Below, piece by piece: positions 53,952-60,426 of a stretch of DNA of 64,000 nucleotides (its first letter is position 1; each line of letters opens with the position of its first letter). This stretch comes from a bacterium (GTDB lineage: Bacteria; Verrucomicrobiota; Kiritimatiellia; CAIKKV01; CAITUY01): NCBI GenBank assembly GCA_037128595.1, contig JBAXWB010000015.1, forward strand, positions 1 through 64,000, given 5' to 3'. The notes beneath the pieces are model-generated. The model searched no databases. It was given only the letters and a program-made list of their open reading frames with translations, and was not told the DNA's origin. The position numbers were made by a program, and so were the translations under genes.

Positions 53952-55712
53952 TTATGACCTCGTGATGTTGACCAGGATCCGTTCGGCGCCGAGATTCTCG
54001 AGGCCCGCGGCGATGAGAAGCTTGCTTAAGCGCCGTTCGGCCAGGGGGATGACCCGCTTGATCCGGATGTGGTCCTTGCGGCACAGGTTCAGGAAATCCT
54101 GCCAGGTGGCCAGGTGGATATTGGGGGTGTCGTACCATTCATAGGGAAGCGATTCCGCCTTGGGCATCCGTCCGGTGAGACCCAGTCTGAGCCGGTTGTG
54201 CCAGTTGGCGAAGTTGGGGAAACTGACAATGCCTTCACGGGCGATCCGGAGCATTTCATGGAGGACGTCACGCGGATGCCGGACCACCTGGAGGGTCTGG
54301 CTCAACACGACATAGTCATAGGCCTGATCGGGAATCATCTCGAGTTTCTGGTCGATATCACTGTGGAAAACATCGAGATTTTTGCCCATGGCGGCGGTAA
54401 GGTGGCCCAGCTCAATATCCACACCCATGCCGGTGGTTTGCCGGTTCGCGGTCAGCAGGGCGAGCAGATCGCCATCGCCACAGCCGAGATCGAGCACGCG
54501 CGAGCGGGGCTCGATCAGGGAGGCGATCCGGTCGTAATCGTCCCGTTTAACCGCTGTGACGGCCGTGGTGCATTGGGCGCAGCCGCCCAGGAAGGTGCAG
54601 AGGAGCTTTGAGGTTTGCACGATATCGACCAGGAAGGCGTCATGGCCGTAGGGGGCCTTGATCAGGCAGTACGAGACCGGCTTTCCGATTTGAACGAGCG
54701 CCGACGCGATGTCCAGTGACTGTTCCGGGGGGAACAGCCAGTCGGAGCTCAGGGCCACAATCAGGAAGCGGGCTTTGACGTGTTTAAAGGCCGTCTTCAG
54801 GTCGCCATAGGCTTCCGTCAGGTCGTAGTTATCCATTGCCTGCGTGATGTGCAGATAGGAGTTGGAGTCGAAACGTTCGACGAATTTCTCGCCCTGATAC
54901 TGGAGATAGCTTTCGACTTCAAAACGGGTGCGGAAGCGTTCCCCGGCGGGACGTTCCTTTTTCTTCCGCCCGAATTTAAGGGTCATGATTTCGGGGGAGA
55001 GGTAGGTGATATGGCCCAGCATGCGGGCGGCGGCCAGGCCGTTGCTCGGTTGGGTTCCGGTCCCGTAGTAATTCCCTTCGGCCCAGCCGGGATCACTGGT
55101 GATGACCTCGCGGCCCACGATATCAAAGGCCAGGGCCTGGGCGGAGAGCGAGGCGGCGGAGGCGAGGCAGATACAGCGCTCGGGCATGTCGGGATAGCGG
55201 ATGCTCCATTCAAGGACCTGCATCCCGCCGAATGAGCCGCCGATGATGGCGTAGAGCCGGTCAATGCCGAGATGGTTCAGCAACAGATAATGCGCGTGGA
55301 CAATGTCGCCGATGGTGATGTTCGGGAAGGCGGCGCCATAGGGGGTGCCGGTGGCCGGATTGATCGAGCCGGGCCCGGTGGTACCCTTGCAGCCGCCCAG
55401 GATATTGGCGCAGATGACGTGGAAGCGATTGGTGTCGATGCCTTTACCGGGGCCGATCACGGCGTCCCACCAGCCCTGGGATTTCGGGTCGTCGGAATGA
55501 TAGCCGGCCACATGGGCATCGCCCGTGAGCGCGTGGCAGATGAAGATGACGTTATCTTTGGCGGGACTCAATGTGCCGTAGGTCTCGTAGGCGACGGTCA
55601 GTTCGGGCAGCGACTCCCCGCCGTCGAGCGTGAGCCCGCCGGGCGGAAGCGAGAGGGTGGCCAGTTTTGTCTCCACCAGCCCCACTGATTGTTCGAGATT
55701 TGCTATATCCAT
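53952..55712 (-). CDS. metXW: Homoserine O-acetyltransferase fused to MetW
   Basis: A 586-residue fusion. Residues 1-380 are MetX, an alpha/beta hydrolase: 'VIFICHALTGDAHVAGYH', the nucleophile elbow 'GGSFGGMQVLEW' (Ser160), 'ALSSDWLFPPEQ' (Asp324) and 'YGHDAFLVD' (His357). Residues 388-586 are MetW: 'IEPRSRVLDLGCGDGDLLAL' (SAM-site-like), 'YDYVVLSQTLQVVRHPRDVL' and 'SFPNFANWHNRLRLGLTGRM'. MetX and MetW are normally separate neighbouring genes; MetW is thought to support MetX. Start at 55712 leaves a promoter 50 bp upstream. A CGGCAQC cysteine pair marks the junction region. Confidence 0.93.
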   Translation of the reverse strand: MDIANLEQSVGLVETKLATLSLPPGGLTLDGGESLPELTVAYETYGTLSPAKDNVIFICHALTGDAHVAGYHSDDPKSQGWWDAVIGPGKGIDTNRFHVICANILGGCKGTTGPGSINPATGTPYGAAFPNITIGDIVHAHYLLLNHLGIDRLYAIIGGSFGGMQVLEWSIRYPDMPERCICLASAASLSAQALAFDIVGREVITSDPGWAEGNYYGTGTQPSNGLAAARMLGHITYLSPEIMTLKFGRKKKERPAGERFRTRFEVESYLQYQGEKFVERFDSNSYLHITQAMDNYDLTEAYGDLKTAFKHVKARFLIVALSSDWLFPPEQSLDIASALVQIGKPVSYCLIKAPYGHDAFLVDIVQTSKLLCTFLGGCAQCTTAVTAVKRDDYDRIASLIEPRSRVLDLGCGDGDLLALLTANRQTTGMGVDIELGHLTAAMGKNLDVFHSDIDQKLEMIPDQAYDYVVLSQTLQVVRHPRDVLHEMLRIAREGIVSFPNFANWHNRLRLGLTGRMPKAESLPYEWYDTPNIHLATWQDFLNLCRKDHIRIKRVIPLAERRLSKLLIAAGLENLGAERILVNITRS

Positions 55713-55761
55713 AACCTGACACCCAACGTAACGGCCATTAACCCTGTTCCGTAGCCCCTCT

Positions 55762-55790
55762 TTTCTAGCGGGCAGCACCCTAAAAGTCAA
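55762..55790 (-). promoter_or_regulatory. Sigma-70 promoter of the metXW-cysE-purL operon
   Basis: On the minus strand TTGACT (55790-55785), a 17-bp spacer and TAGAAA (55767-55762), 50 bp before the metXW start. I saw no SAM-I-type riboswitch core in the leader. Confidence 0.7.
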
Positions 55791-55851
55791 TCGTGATGCC
55801 CGGTTTCCTCAGGGCAGACGCATCTAAATATTCAGCAGAATCGAGATTTTT

Positions 55852-55933
55852 GACAGAATTAACAGAATGTTCAAAATGGGGGTAAATCCCTTCCTTTGTT
55901 TTTAAACAATTCTGTTTATTTTGTTCATTCTGT
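55852..55933. repeat. AT-rich inverted repeat of GACAGAATnAACA units
   Basis: GACAGAATTAACAGAATG on the left and, on the right, the complement of GACAGAATGAACAAAATAAA. The arms are built from repeated 'aacagaat' words around a 30-bp centre. It lies just past the cutA stop (minus strand) and upstream of the metXW promoter. Confidence 0.7.
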
Positions 55934-55946
55934 CGGGTCTTTTCGA

Positions 55947-56303
55947 TTATACGCATCCGCAGGTGATATTAGATGCTGCTGCACAGGAGGTTTCCTGGTC
56001 GATCCAGGCGAGATAGGGAGGGTGGCCGCCCAGGATCGGAGTGATAATGATTTCCGGGACTTCGTAGGGATGGTGGCTGCGGATGAACTCCTGAAGGGCG
56101 GGCGCGAGGCTGGACCGGGTCTTGCATTGAAGGATAAATTCAGTACCCGACTCCAGCTTCCCCTGCCACCAGTAGACGCTCCGGATGGGCCAGAACTGAA
56201 CGCAGGAGGCCAGTCGGGCGGCGGTGATCATTTCGGCCAGCTTGATTGCCAGGGCTTCGGAATCGGAGGTCGTTGTAACCGTCACATAGGAGGTGTCATT
56301 CAT
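55947..56303 (-). CDS. cutA: CutA-like divalent ion tolerance protein
   Basis: A 118-residue trimer-forming protein starting at MNDTSYVTVTTTSDSE. 'ITAARLASCVQFWPIRSVYW' then 'WQGKLESGTEFILQCKTRSS' and 'HPYEVPEIIITPILGGHPPY' are the CutA1 signature, including the K-x(n)-H-P-Y-E-V-P block. The C-terminus is Cys-rich (SCAAASNITCGCV), which is not typical and could add metal ligands. A cluster of TTGCGCAA palindromes lies upstream (56431-56474). Confidence 0.9.
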   Translation of the reverse strand: MNDTSYVTVTTTSDSEALAIKLAEMITAARLASCVQFWPIRSVYWWQGKLESGTEFILQCKTRSSLAPALQEFIRSHHPYEVPEIIITPILGGHPPYLAWIDQETSCAAASNITCGCV

Positions 56304-56430
56304 AGGGGGAACCATACCCAATCGTGATGTCTCCCCGCAAGCCGTTTAAGAGTTCCACGCGAAGCCGCGAAGTCGCGAAAGAAAAGGATGGTCTGGTGTC
56401 GGATATTCCTGATTTATCACATTTAAATTA

Positions 56431-56474
56431 TTGCGCGAAGTCTTGCGCAAACAATGTTTATGAGTTTGCGCAAA
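56431..56474. promoter_or_regulatory. Cluster of TTGCGCAA-type palindromes upstream of cutA
   Basis: TTGCGCGA (56431-56438), TTGCGCAA (56443-56450) and TTTGCGCAAA (56465-56474), with centres about 12 and 23 bp apart, that is roughly one and two helical turns. Similar words occur at 4360 and 4415. Candidate operator for cutA on the minus strand. Confidence 0.4.
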
Positions 56475-56510
56475 TGGTAATAGGCTTGAGTTAAGGCGTA
56501 TTAAAGGCTC

Positions 56511-56582
56511 TGTGGGAGGGGCGCTATGCGCCGCGATTCTTCTGTTTGGGAGCCTGTCGCGGCGCATAGCGCCCCTCCCACA
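56511..56582. repeat. REP-like palindrome, copy 2 (72 bp)
   Basis: TGTGGGAGGGGCGCTATGCG ... with the exact complementary arm ending at 56582 and an 18-bp centre ending in 'agcct'. It lies 8 bp past the ygiQ stop on the minus strand and could terminate ygiQ. Confidence 0.92.
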
Positions 56583-56589
56583 AACTTTC

Positions 56590-58578
56590 TTAACATCCCA
56601 GGACTTTAATCAAATCCTCCCGGCCGGCAGCCATCAGGGCTTCGCGCGCCTTCCGGTGGAACTTGGAGTCATGGCAGAGGAGCAGGGCGCGCTGAAGGGC
56701 TTTGTCGTTATCGGTCCGGGCCACATAGACCGCTTCGCCCGTCATGGGGTCGTGGCCGGTGTAGAACATGGCGGCGGCGATGGTGAGCGGAGCCGGATAG
56801 AAATCCTGAACCTGTTCCGCGCGGATGTTCTCTTTTTTAAGATAGAGCGCCAACTCAATCATGTCGGCCAGGGTGCAACCCGGATGGCCGCTGACAAAGT
56901 ATTCAATCACCTGCTGGGCCTTGCCGGCCGCCCGGTCTGCTTCCTTGAACCGCTTCACAAAGCTGCGATAGGCCTGGAGGCCGGGTTTCCGCATCAGGCG
57001 CAGGACATTCGGGGCAATGTGTTCAGGCGCAATTTTCAATCGGCCGCAGACATGATGTTGCGCCAGTTCGGCAATGTAACCGCGCGTGTCCTGGGCCAGG
57101 GCGAGATCAAATCGGATGCCGCTGGTAATGAAGACGTGGTTGACGCCGGGTAACGTCCGGGCCGCACGCAAAAGTTCAAGTTGGGGGTTGGCATCCGTAA
57201 TGAGGTTGGGGCACAGCTCCGGTGACAGACAGCTGGGTCGCTTGCAGTTGGCGCCCTGCCGGCTGCAGGAAGTCCCGTACATATTGGCGGTGGGCCCTCC
57301 CAGATCACTGACGGTGCCGTGGAAATCAGGGGACGTGGCCAGATGCCGGATCTCATCCAGAATGCCCTTGCGACTGCGGGAATGGATGGTCTTGCCCTGA
57401 TGTGAGGCAATGGCGCAGAAGGCGCAGGAGCCGTAACACCCGCGGTGCGTGGTCACCGAGTCCTTGATCATGTCATAGGCGGCGATACGCTGGCCGGCGT
57501 AAACGGGATGCGGCTTGCGGGTAAAGGGCAGGGCGTAGAGGCGGTCGAGTTCGCTGGTATCCAGCGGGGAGGCGGGCGGATAGACCACGAGTTGACGGTC
57601 GCCCTGGGACTGAACGAGTGTCTGGGGTGTATCGGTGGCCGCGTTAAGCAGTACCTTGCGGGTCATGACATTGAAGGCCAGTTTGCCTTCGGGGGTGGGG
57701 GGCGCTACGGATTCGTAGGGGGGAAGGGAAGTGAACGTCGAACATTGAACATTCAACGTTAAACATTCAACGTTGTTAACATCTTTTATTCGATGTTCAA
57801 TGTTCGATGTTGACTGTTCAGCGTTCGCCTTTTTCTGAATCTCTGCAGTGCCCGCGGTGCCCGATAATCCCTCGCCCCGATCCAGTCTGGCCGCGACTTC
57901 GGCGATCGCGCGTTCGCCCATGCCATAGACCAGCAAGTCGGCTTTGGAATCAAAGAGGATGGAGCGCTTGATGCTGTCCGTCCAGTAGTCATAGTAAGGG
58001 AATCTCCGTAGCGAGGCTTCCACTCCCCCAATGATCACAGGGATAGATGCTCGATGATCGAATGTGGGAGGGGCGCTATGCGCCGCGACAGACTCAAAAG
58101 TGTCCTCCTGTGACCTGTCGCGGCGCATAGCGCCCCTCCCACAGGGAGAAGGGAGTATCGCGGAATGTTTAAACGCCTGACGCACCTTTGTGACGTAGAC
58201 GATGGTGGCATTGGGTGGACGGAGGTCGCCCTGGCCTTCGGGCAGATAGGCGTCGTCCCTGCGGCGTTTGCGCATGACGGTCAGGCGGGCGAGCTGACTG
58301 TCGAGGTTCCCGGCGGTCACGCCCCAGAACAGGCGGGGCGGGCCCAGGACACGGAACGCCTCGACGTCATTCGGATCGGGTGCGGCAATGATGCCGACCC
58401 GGTAGCCGCAGGACTCCAAGTGGCGTCCAATCAAGGCGGCCCCGAAAGAGGGATGATCCACATAGGCGTCCCCCGTCACCAGGATGACGTCGCATTGCGG
58501 CCACCCCCGCTGGGCCATTTCGTGGCGCGACATGGGGAGGGGCGCGGGGAGGGGCGTGGTGGAACTTTTTTGGTTCAT
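56590..58578 (-). CDS. YgiQ-family radical SAM protein interrupted in frame by two repeats
   Basis: A 662-residue protein. The N-terminal domain matches YgiQ ('PMSRHEMAQRGWPQCDVILV', 'GDAYVDHPSFG'). The radical SAM site C381-x3-C385-x2-C388 is in 'HRGCYGSCAFCAIASHQGK'. 'PEHIAPNVLRLMRKPG' and 'EYFVSGHPGCTLADMIELAL' follow. YgiQ normally reads 'A-F-K' straight into 'P-V-V-I-G-G-V-E-A-S'. Here about 40 residues (138-179), encoded by a REP palindrome (58063-58143) and its flanks, are inserted between them. A second insert (about 248-290) is encoded by a different repeat (57731-57828). Frame is kept through both. Whether the product still folds is unknown; the catalytic core is intact. Confidence 0.9.
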   Translation of the reverse strand: MNQKSSTTPLPAPLPMSRHEMAQRGWPQCDVILVTGDAYVDHPSFGAALIGRHLESCGYRVGIIAAPDPNDVEAFRVLGPPRLFWGVTAGNLDSQLARLTVMRKRRRDDAYLPEGQGDLRPPNATIVYVTKVRQAFKHSAILPSPCGRGAMRRDRSQEDTFESVAAHSAPPTFDHRASIPVIIGGVEASLRRFPYYDYWTDSIKRSILFDSKADLLVYGMGERAIAEVAARLDRGEGLSGTAGTAEIQKKANAEQSTSNIEHRIKDVNNVECLTLNVQCSTFTSLPPYESVAPPTPEGKLAFNVMTRKVLLNAATDTPQTLVQSQGDRQLVVYPPASPLDTSELDRLYALPFTRKPHPVYAGQRIAAYDMIKDSVTTHRGCYGSCAFCAIASHQGKTIHSRSRKGILDEIRHLATSPDFHGTVSDLGGPTANMYGTSCSRQGANCKRPSCLSPELCPNLITDANPQLELLRAARTLPGVNHVFITSGIRFDLALAQDTRGYIAELAQHHVCGRLKIAPEHIAPNVLRLMRKPGLQAYRSFVKRFKEADRAAGKAQQVIEYFVSGHPGCTLADMIELALYLKKENIRAEQVQDFYPAPLTIAAAMFYTGHDPMTGEAVYVARTDNDKALQRALLLCHDSKFHRKAREALMAAGREDLIKVLGC
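57731..57828. repeat. Palindromic array of GAACATTGAA-like 10-mers inside ygiQ
   Basis: Units such as gaacgtcgaa, gaacattgaa, attcaacgtt and aaacattcaa on the left mirror gttcaatgtt, cgatgttcaa and gatgttgact on the right, centred near 57785. Read on the minus strand it encodes low-complexity residues (QSTSNIEHR ... LTLNVQCSTF). Confidence 0.8.
58063..58143. repeat. REP-like palindrome, copy 3 (81 bp), inside ygiQ
   Basis: Same arms as the other copies, starting TGTGGGAGGGGCGCTATGCG. Its length is 81 bp (27 codons), so it preserves frame. It encodes CGRGAMRRDR ... VAAHSAPPT within the radical SAM protein. Confidence 0.92.
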
Positions 58579-58582
58579 GAGG

Positions 58583-58847
58583 AGAAGACTTCAACTAATT
58601 GAAGAAATGAGGGAAATCAAAAACAAGAATGTTGCGGCATTATTGTTCGGGAGTACCCGAGCCAAAAATGCCGCAACGGTTTTCCAGGGAATAGGGGGGG
58701 ATGAATACTTCACTTTATATCTTTGTTCTCAAGAACCCATCTCACGATTTTTTGCGCTGGCGTACTCGACAGACATAAAAATCGTGAGAAATTGTAGGTT
58801 TTTTATCTGGATTTCTTCCATTTCTTCAATTAGTGGTGAAGTCTTTC
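58583..58847. repeat. 265-bp region bounded by ~35-bp inverted repeats with two inner hairpins
   Basis: The left arm (58583-58618) and the reverse complement of the right arm (58847-58809) share GACTTCA, ACTAATTGAAGAAATG and GAAATC. Inside, GTTGCGGCATT (58631-58641) pairs with AATGCCGCAAC (58667-58677), with a nested TCGGG/CCCGA. CTCACGATTTTT (58741-58752) pairs with AAAAATCGTGAG (58777-58788). The arms reach the start region of ygiQ and the last codons of the DUF362 gene. No coding content is seen. MITE-like or a large regulatory structure. Confidence 0.75.
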
Positions 58848-60121
58848 TTTCTCTTCTTTGCCGCAAACTCCGGGGCTTCCTTGATGCAGGTGCCAAGGAT
58901 CGAGAGGGATTTCTTGAACAGTTTCCAGCTGTCCCGCTTCAATTCCAGCGGGTCGGCGCCGACATCCGCCCACCCGGGAGTGGTCAGGTCATCCGGCGGG
59001 ATCGCCACTTTATCCCAATTGTGAAAAAGACGGCCCCAAGTGCTGTGGAGAATGTCGTGCACGAGTTTCTGATGAGTGGGGTACCAGAAAGAGTCATGGT
59101 AGATCACGCTGGCAATGTAGGCCCAGGGGGCTAACACGGTCTTCAGCGACCACTCGATCGGTTTGCGCAGGGGGCCCCAATAGATCTTGTGCTGCATCTT
59201 GCTGGCAAAGGTCATTTTTTTGAAAGGACCGACGAAATGCCAATCCTCCTTCAGCGTCTCGGGATCGCCCACAATCTCGATATCGCGAAGATCGCCGCAT
59301 CCTAGCCCTGCCTCATGGGCCAAACGGATAAACTTAATGTCTTGTAACGGGTTGAAACCCATTAACTTAGCGGCTACAGCGTCAATGGCAACCTGGTCGG
59401 ATGAGGCCAGAATCACATTCTTGACGTAGGGGATCATGCAGCGGGGGCCGGGTCCATCCCCGGCAAAGGTGCCGTCCATCACGGCAAAGATGCCTGGATG
59501 GATTTTCTGCTGGATTCGCAGCAAGTCCACAAGTGTTTCATGGATAACAGGATGTGTCCAATGACGGTGTTCGTTAAGCAGGCCGCCAAAGGCGTTTTTC
59601 ATGGCACCGGTGGTGGTCGTGAAGACATGGGTTTTAACGGTCGGGAGGTGAATGATATTCTCCCCGATAAACCGCTCGGGAATCATGAATCCATTCGGGT
59701 ATACCTCGTTCAGGCAGAGGAACTTATCAGCAATATCTCCGACGGCATCACGCACATTGATCCAAGGTTCATTGCCTTCGTAGAGATGGACGTTTCTGAG
59801 GCCATGCGCCTGGACAACATTCAGTTGCTTGTTTTCCCGCTCGCCGAGATGGGCATCGATCACGACGGTGCGGTTATGGCAGGCGTGGATGTTGGAGGGG
59901 GAATAGCCGTCCTTTTTCATGGCCCGGATCACGCCATCCAACTGCCAGGGGGTGGTGGAGCTGCCAGGATAGAAGAAGTGCCAACTGATATTGACCTTCA
60001 GGGCGGTGTCGGCGGTCTTGGAAATGACCGCCTGGTACCCCGCGAGATTCATAACCCGGTGATAATCCGCCAGCGCGGTGGCGGGCGATGTCCTGAGAAT
60101 GGCGACTTTTGATTTGCTCAT
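58826..60121 (-). CDS. DUF362 domain-containing protein
   Basis: A 431-residue protein, start at MSKSKVAILRTSPATALADY. 'LKVNISWHFFYPGSSTTPWQ' opens the DUF362 region. 'HLPTVKTHVFTTTTGAMKNA' with 'FGGLLNEHRHWTHPVIHETL' is its most conserved block. 'IFAVMDGTFAGDGPGPR', 'VILASSDQVAIDAVAAKLMG' and 'HEAGLGCGDLRDIEIVGD' follow. The C-terminal 120 residues carry a hydrophobic stretch (LAPWAYIASVIYH) and a Lys-rich end. DUF362 proteins often pair with iron-sulfur or radical enzymes; no ferredoxin cluster is in this one. Function unknown. It lies directly upstream of ygiQ on the same strand. Confidence 0.85.
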   Translation of the reverse strand: MSKSKVAILRTSPATALADYHRVMNLAGYQAVISKTADTALKVNISWHFFYPGSSTTPWQLDGVIRAMKKDGYSPSNIHACHNRTVVIDAHLGERENKQLNVVQAHGLRNVHLYEGNEPWINVRDAVGDIADKFLCLNEVYPNGFMIPERFIGENIIHLPTVKTHVFTTTTGAMKNAFGGLLNEHRHWTHPVIHETLVDLLRIQQKIHPGIFAVMDGTFAGDGPGPRCMIPYVKNVILASSDQVAIDAVAAKLMGFNPLQDIKFIRLAHEAGLGCGDLRDIEIVGDPETLKEDWHFVGPFKKMTFASKMQHKIYWGPLRKPIEWSLKTVLAPWAYIASVIYHDSFWYPTHQKLVHDILHSTWGRLFHNWDKVAIPPDDLTTPGWADVGADPLELKRDSWKLFKKSLSILGTCIKEAPEFAAKKRKKDFTTN

Positions 60122-60165
60122 GGAGGGAAGACTACATGAATTCACGCGGATTAACAACCTTGAGT

Positions 60166-60230
60166 GGCGCTGACAGAGCAGCGCCCTCCATTGAAGAAGA
60201 AAAAGGGGTGTTTATTTATGGAGGGGTTTG
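60166..60230. repeat. Two-hairpin dispersed element, copy 2
   Basis: GGCGCTG (60166-60172), loop ACAGAG, CAGCGCC (60179-60185), then CTCCAT ... ATGGAGGGG (60218-60226). Same order as the reverse complement of 31154-31199 but with a 26-bp instead of 8-bp second loop. The first stem differs by one compensated pair (C-G to T-A). Confidence 0.72.
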
Positions 60231-60239
60231 CTTTCCTCT

Positions 60240-60319
60240 TGTGGGAGGGGCGCTATGCGCCGCGACAGATTCCAGTTGGTTTTAAATGGACCGTCGCGGC
60301 GCATAGCGCCCCTCCCACA
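60240..60319. repeat. REP-like palindrome, copy 4 (80 bp)
   Basis: Arms TGTGGGAGGGGCGCTATGCG and complement, centre 26 bp. It follows the two-hairpin element by 10 bp, between the divergent DUF362 and subtilase genes. Confidence 0.92.
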
Positions 60320-60426
60320 ATCAGGAATGATACCTGTTCATTTTACTTATTGAAGCGGGTGATGAGTAATGATAGCTTTGAAAGCAATTGCATCCAAATA
60401 AGATTTAAATTTTTGAAGGCGCCACG

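Noticed and set aside
55713-55800. SAM riboswitch upstream of metXW
   Set aside because: The leader after the promoter is only about 45 nt and lacks the SAM-I or SAH core elements.
56346-56567. 73-residue minus-strand frame containing 'MRRDR...AAHSAPPT'
   Set aside because: It is the translation of REP copy 2; the same peptide appears in other REP copies, so it is repeat sequence rather than a protein family.
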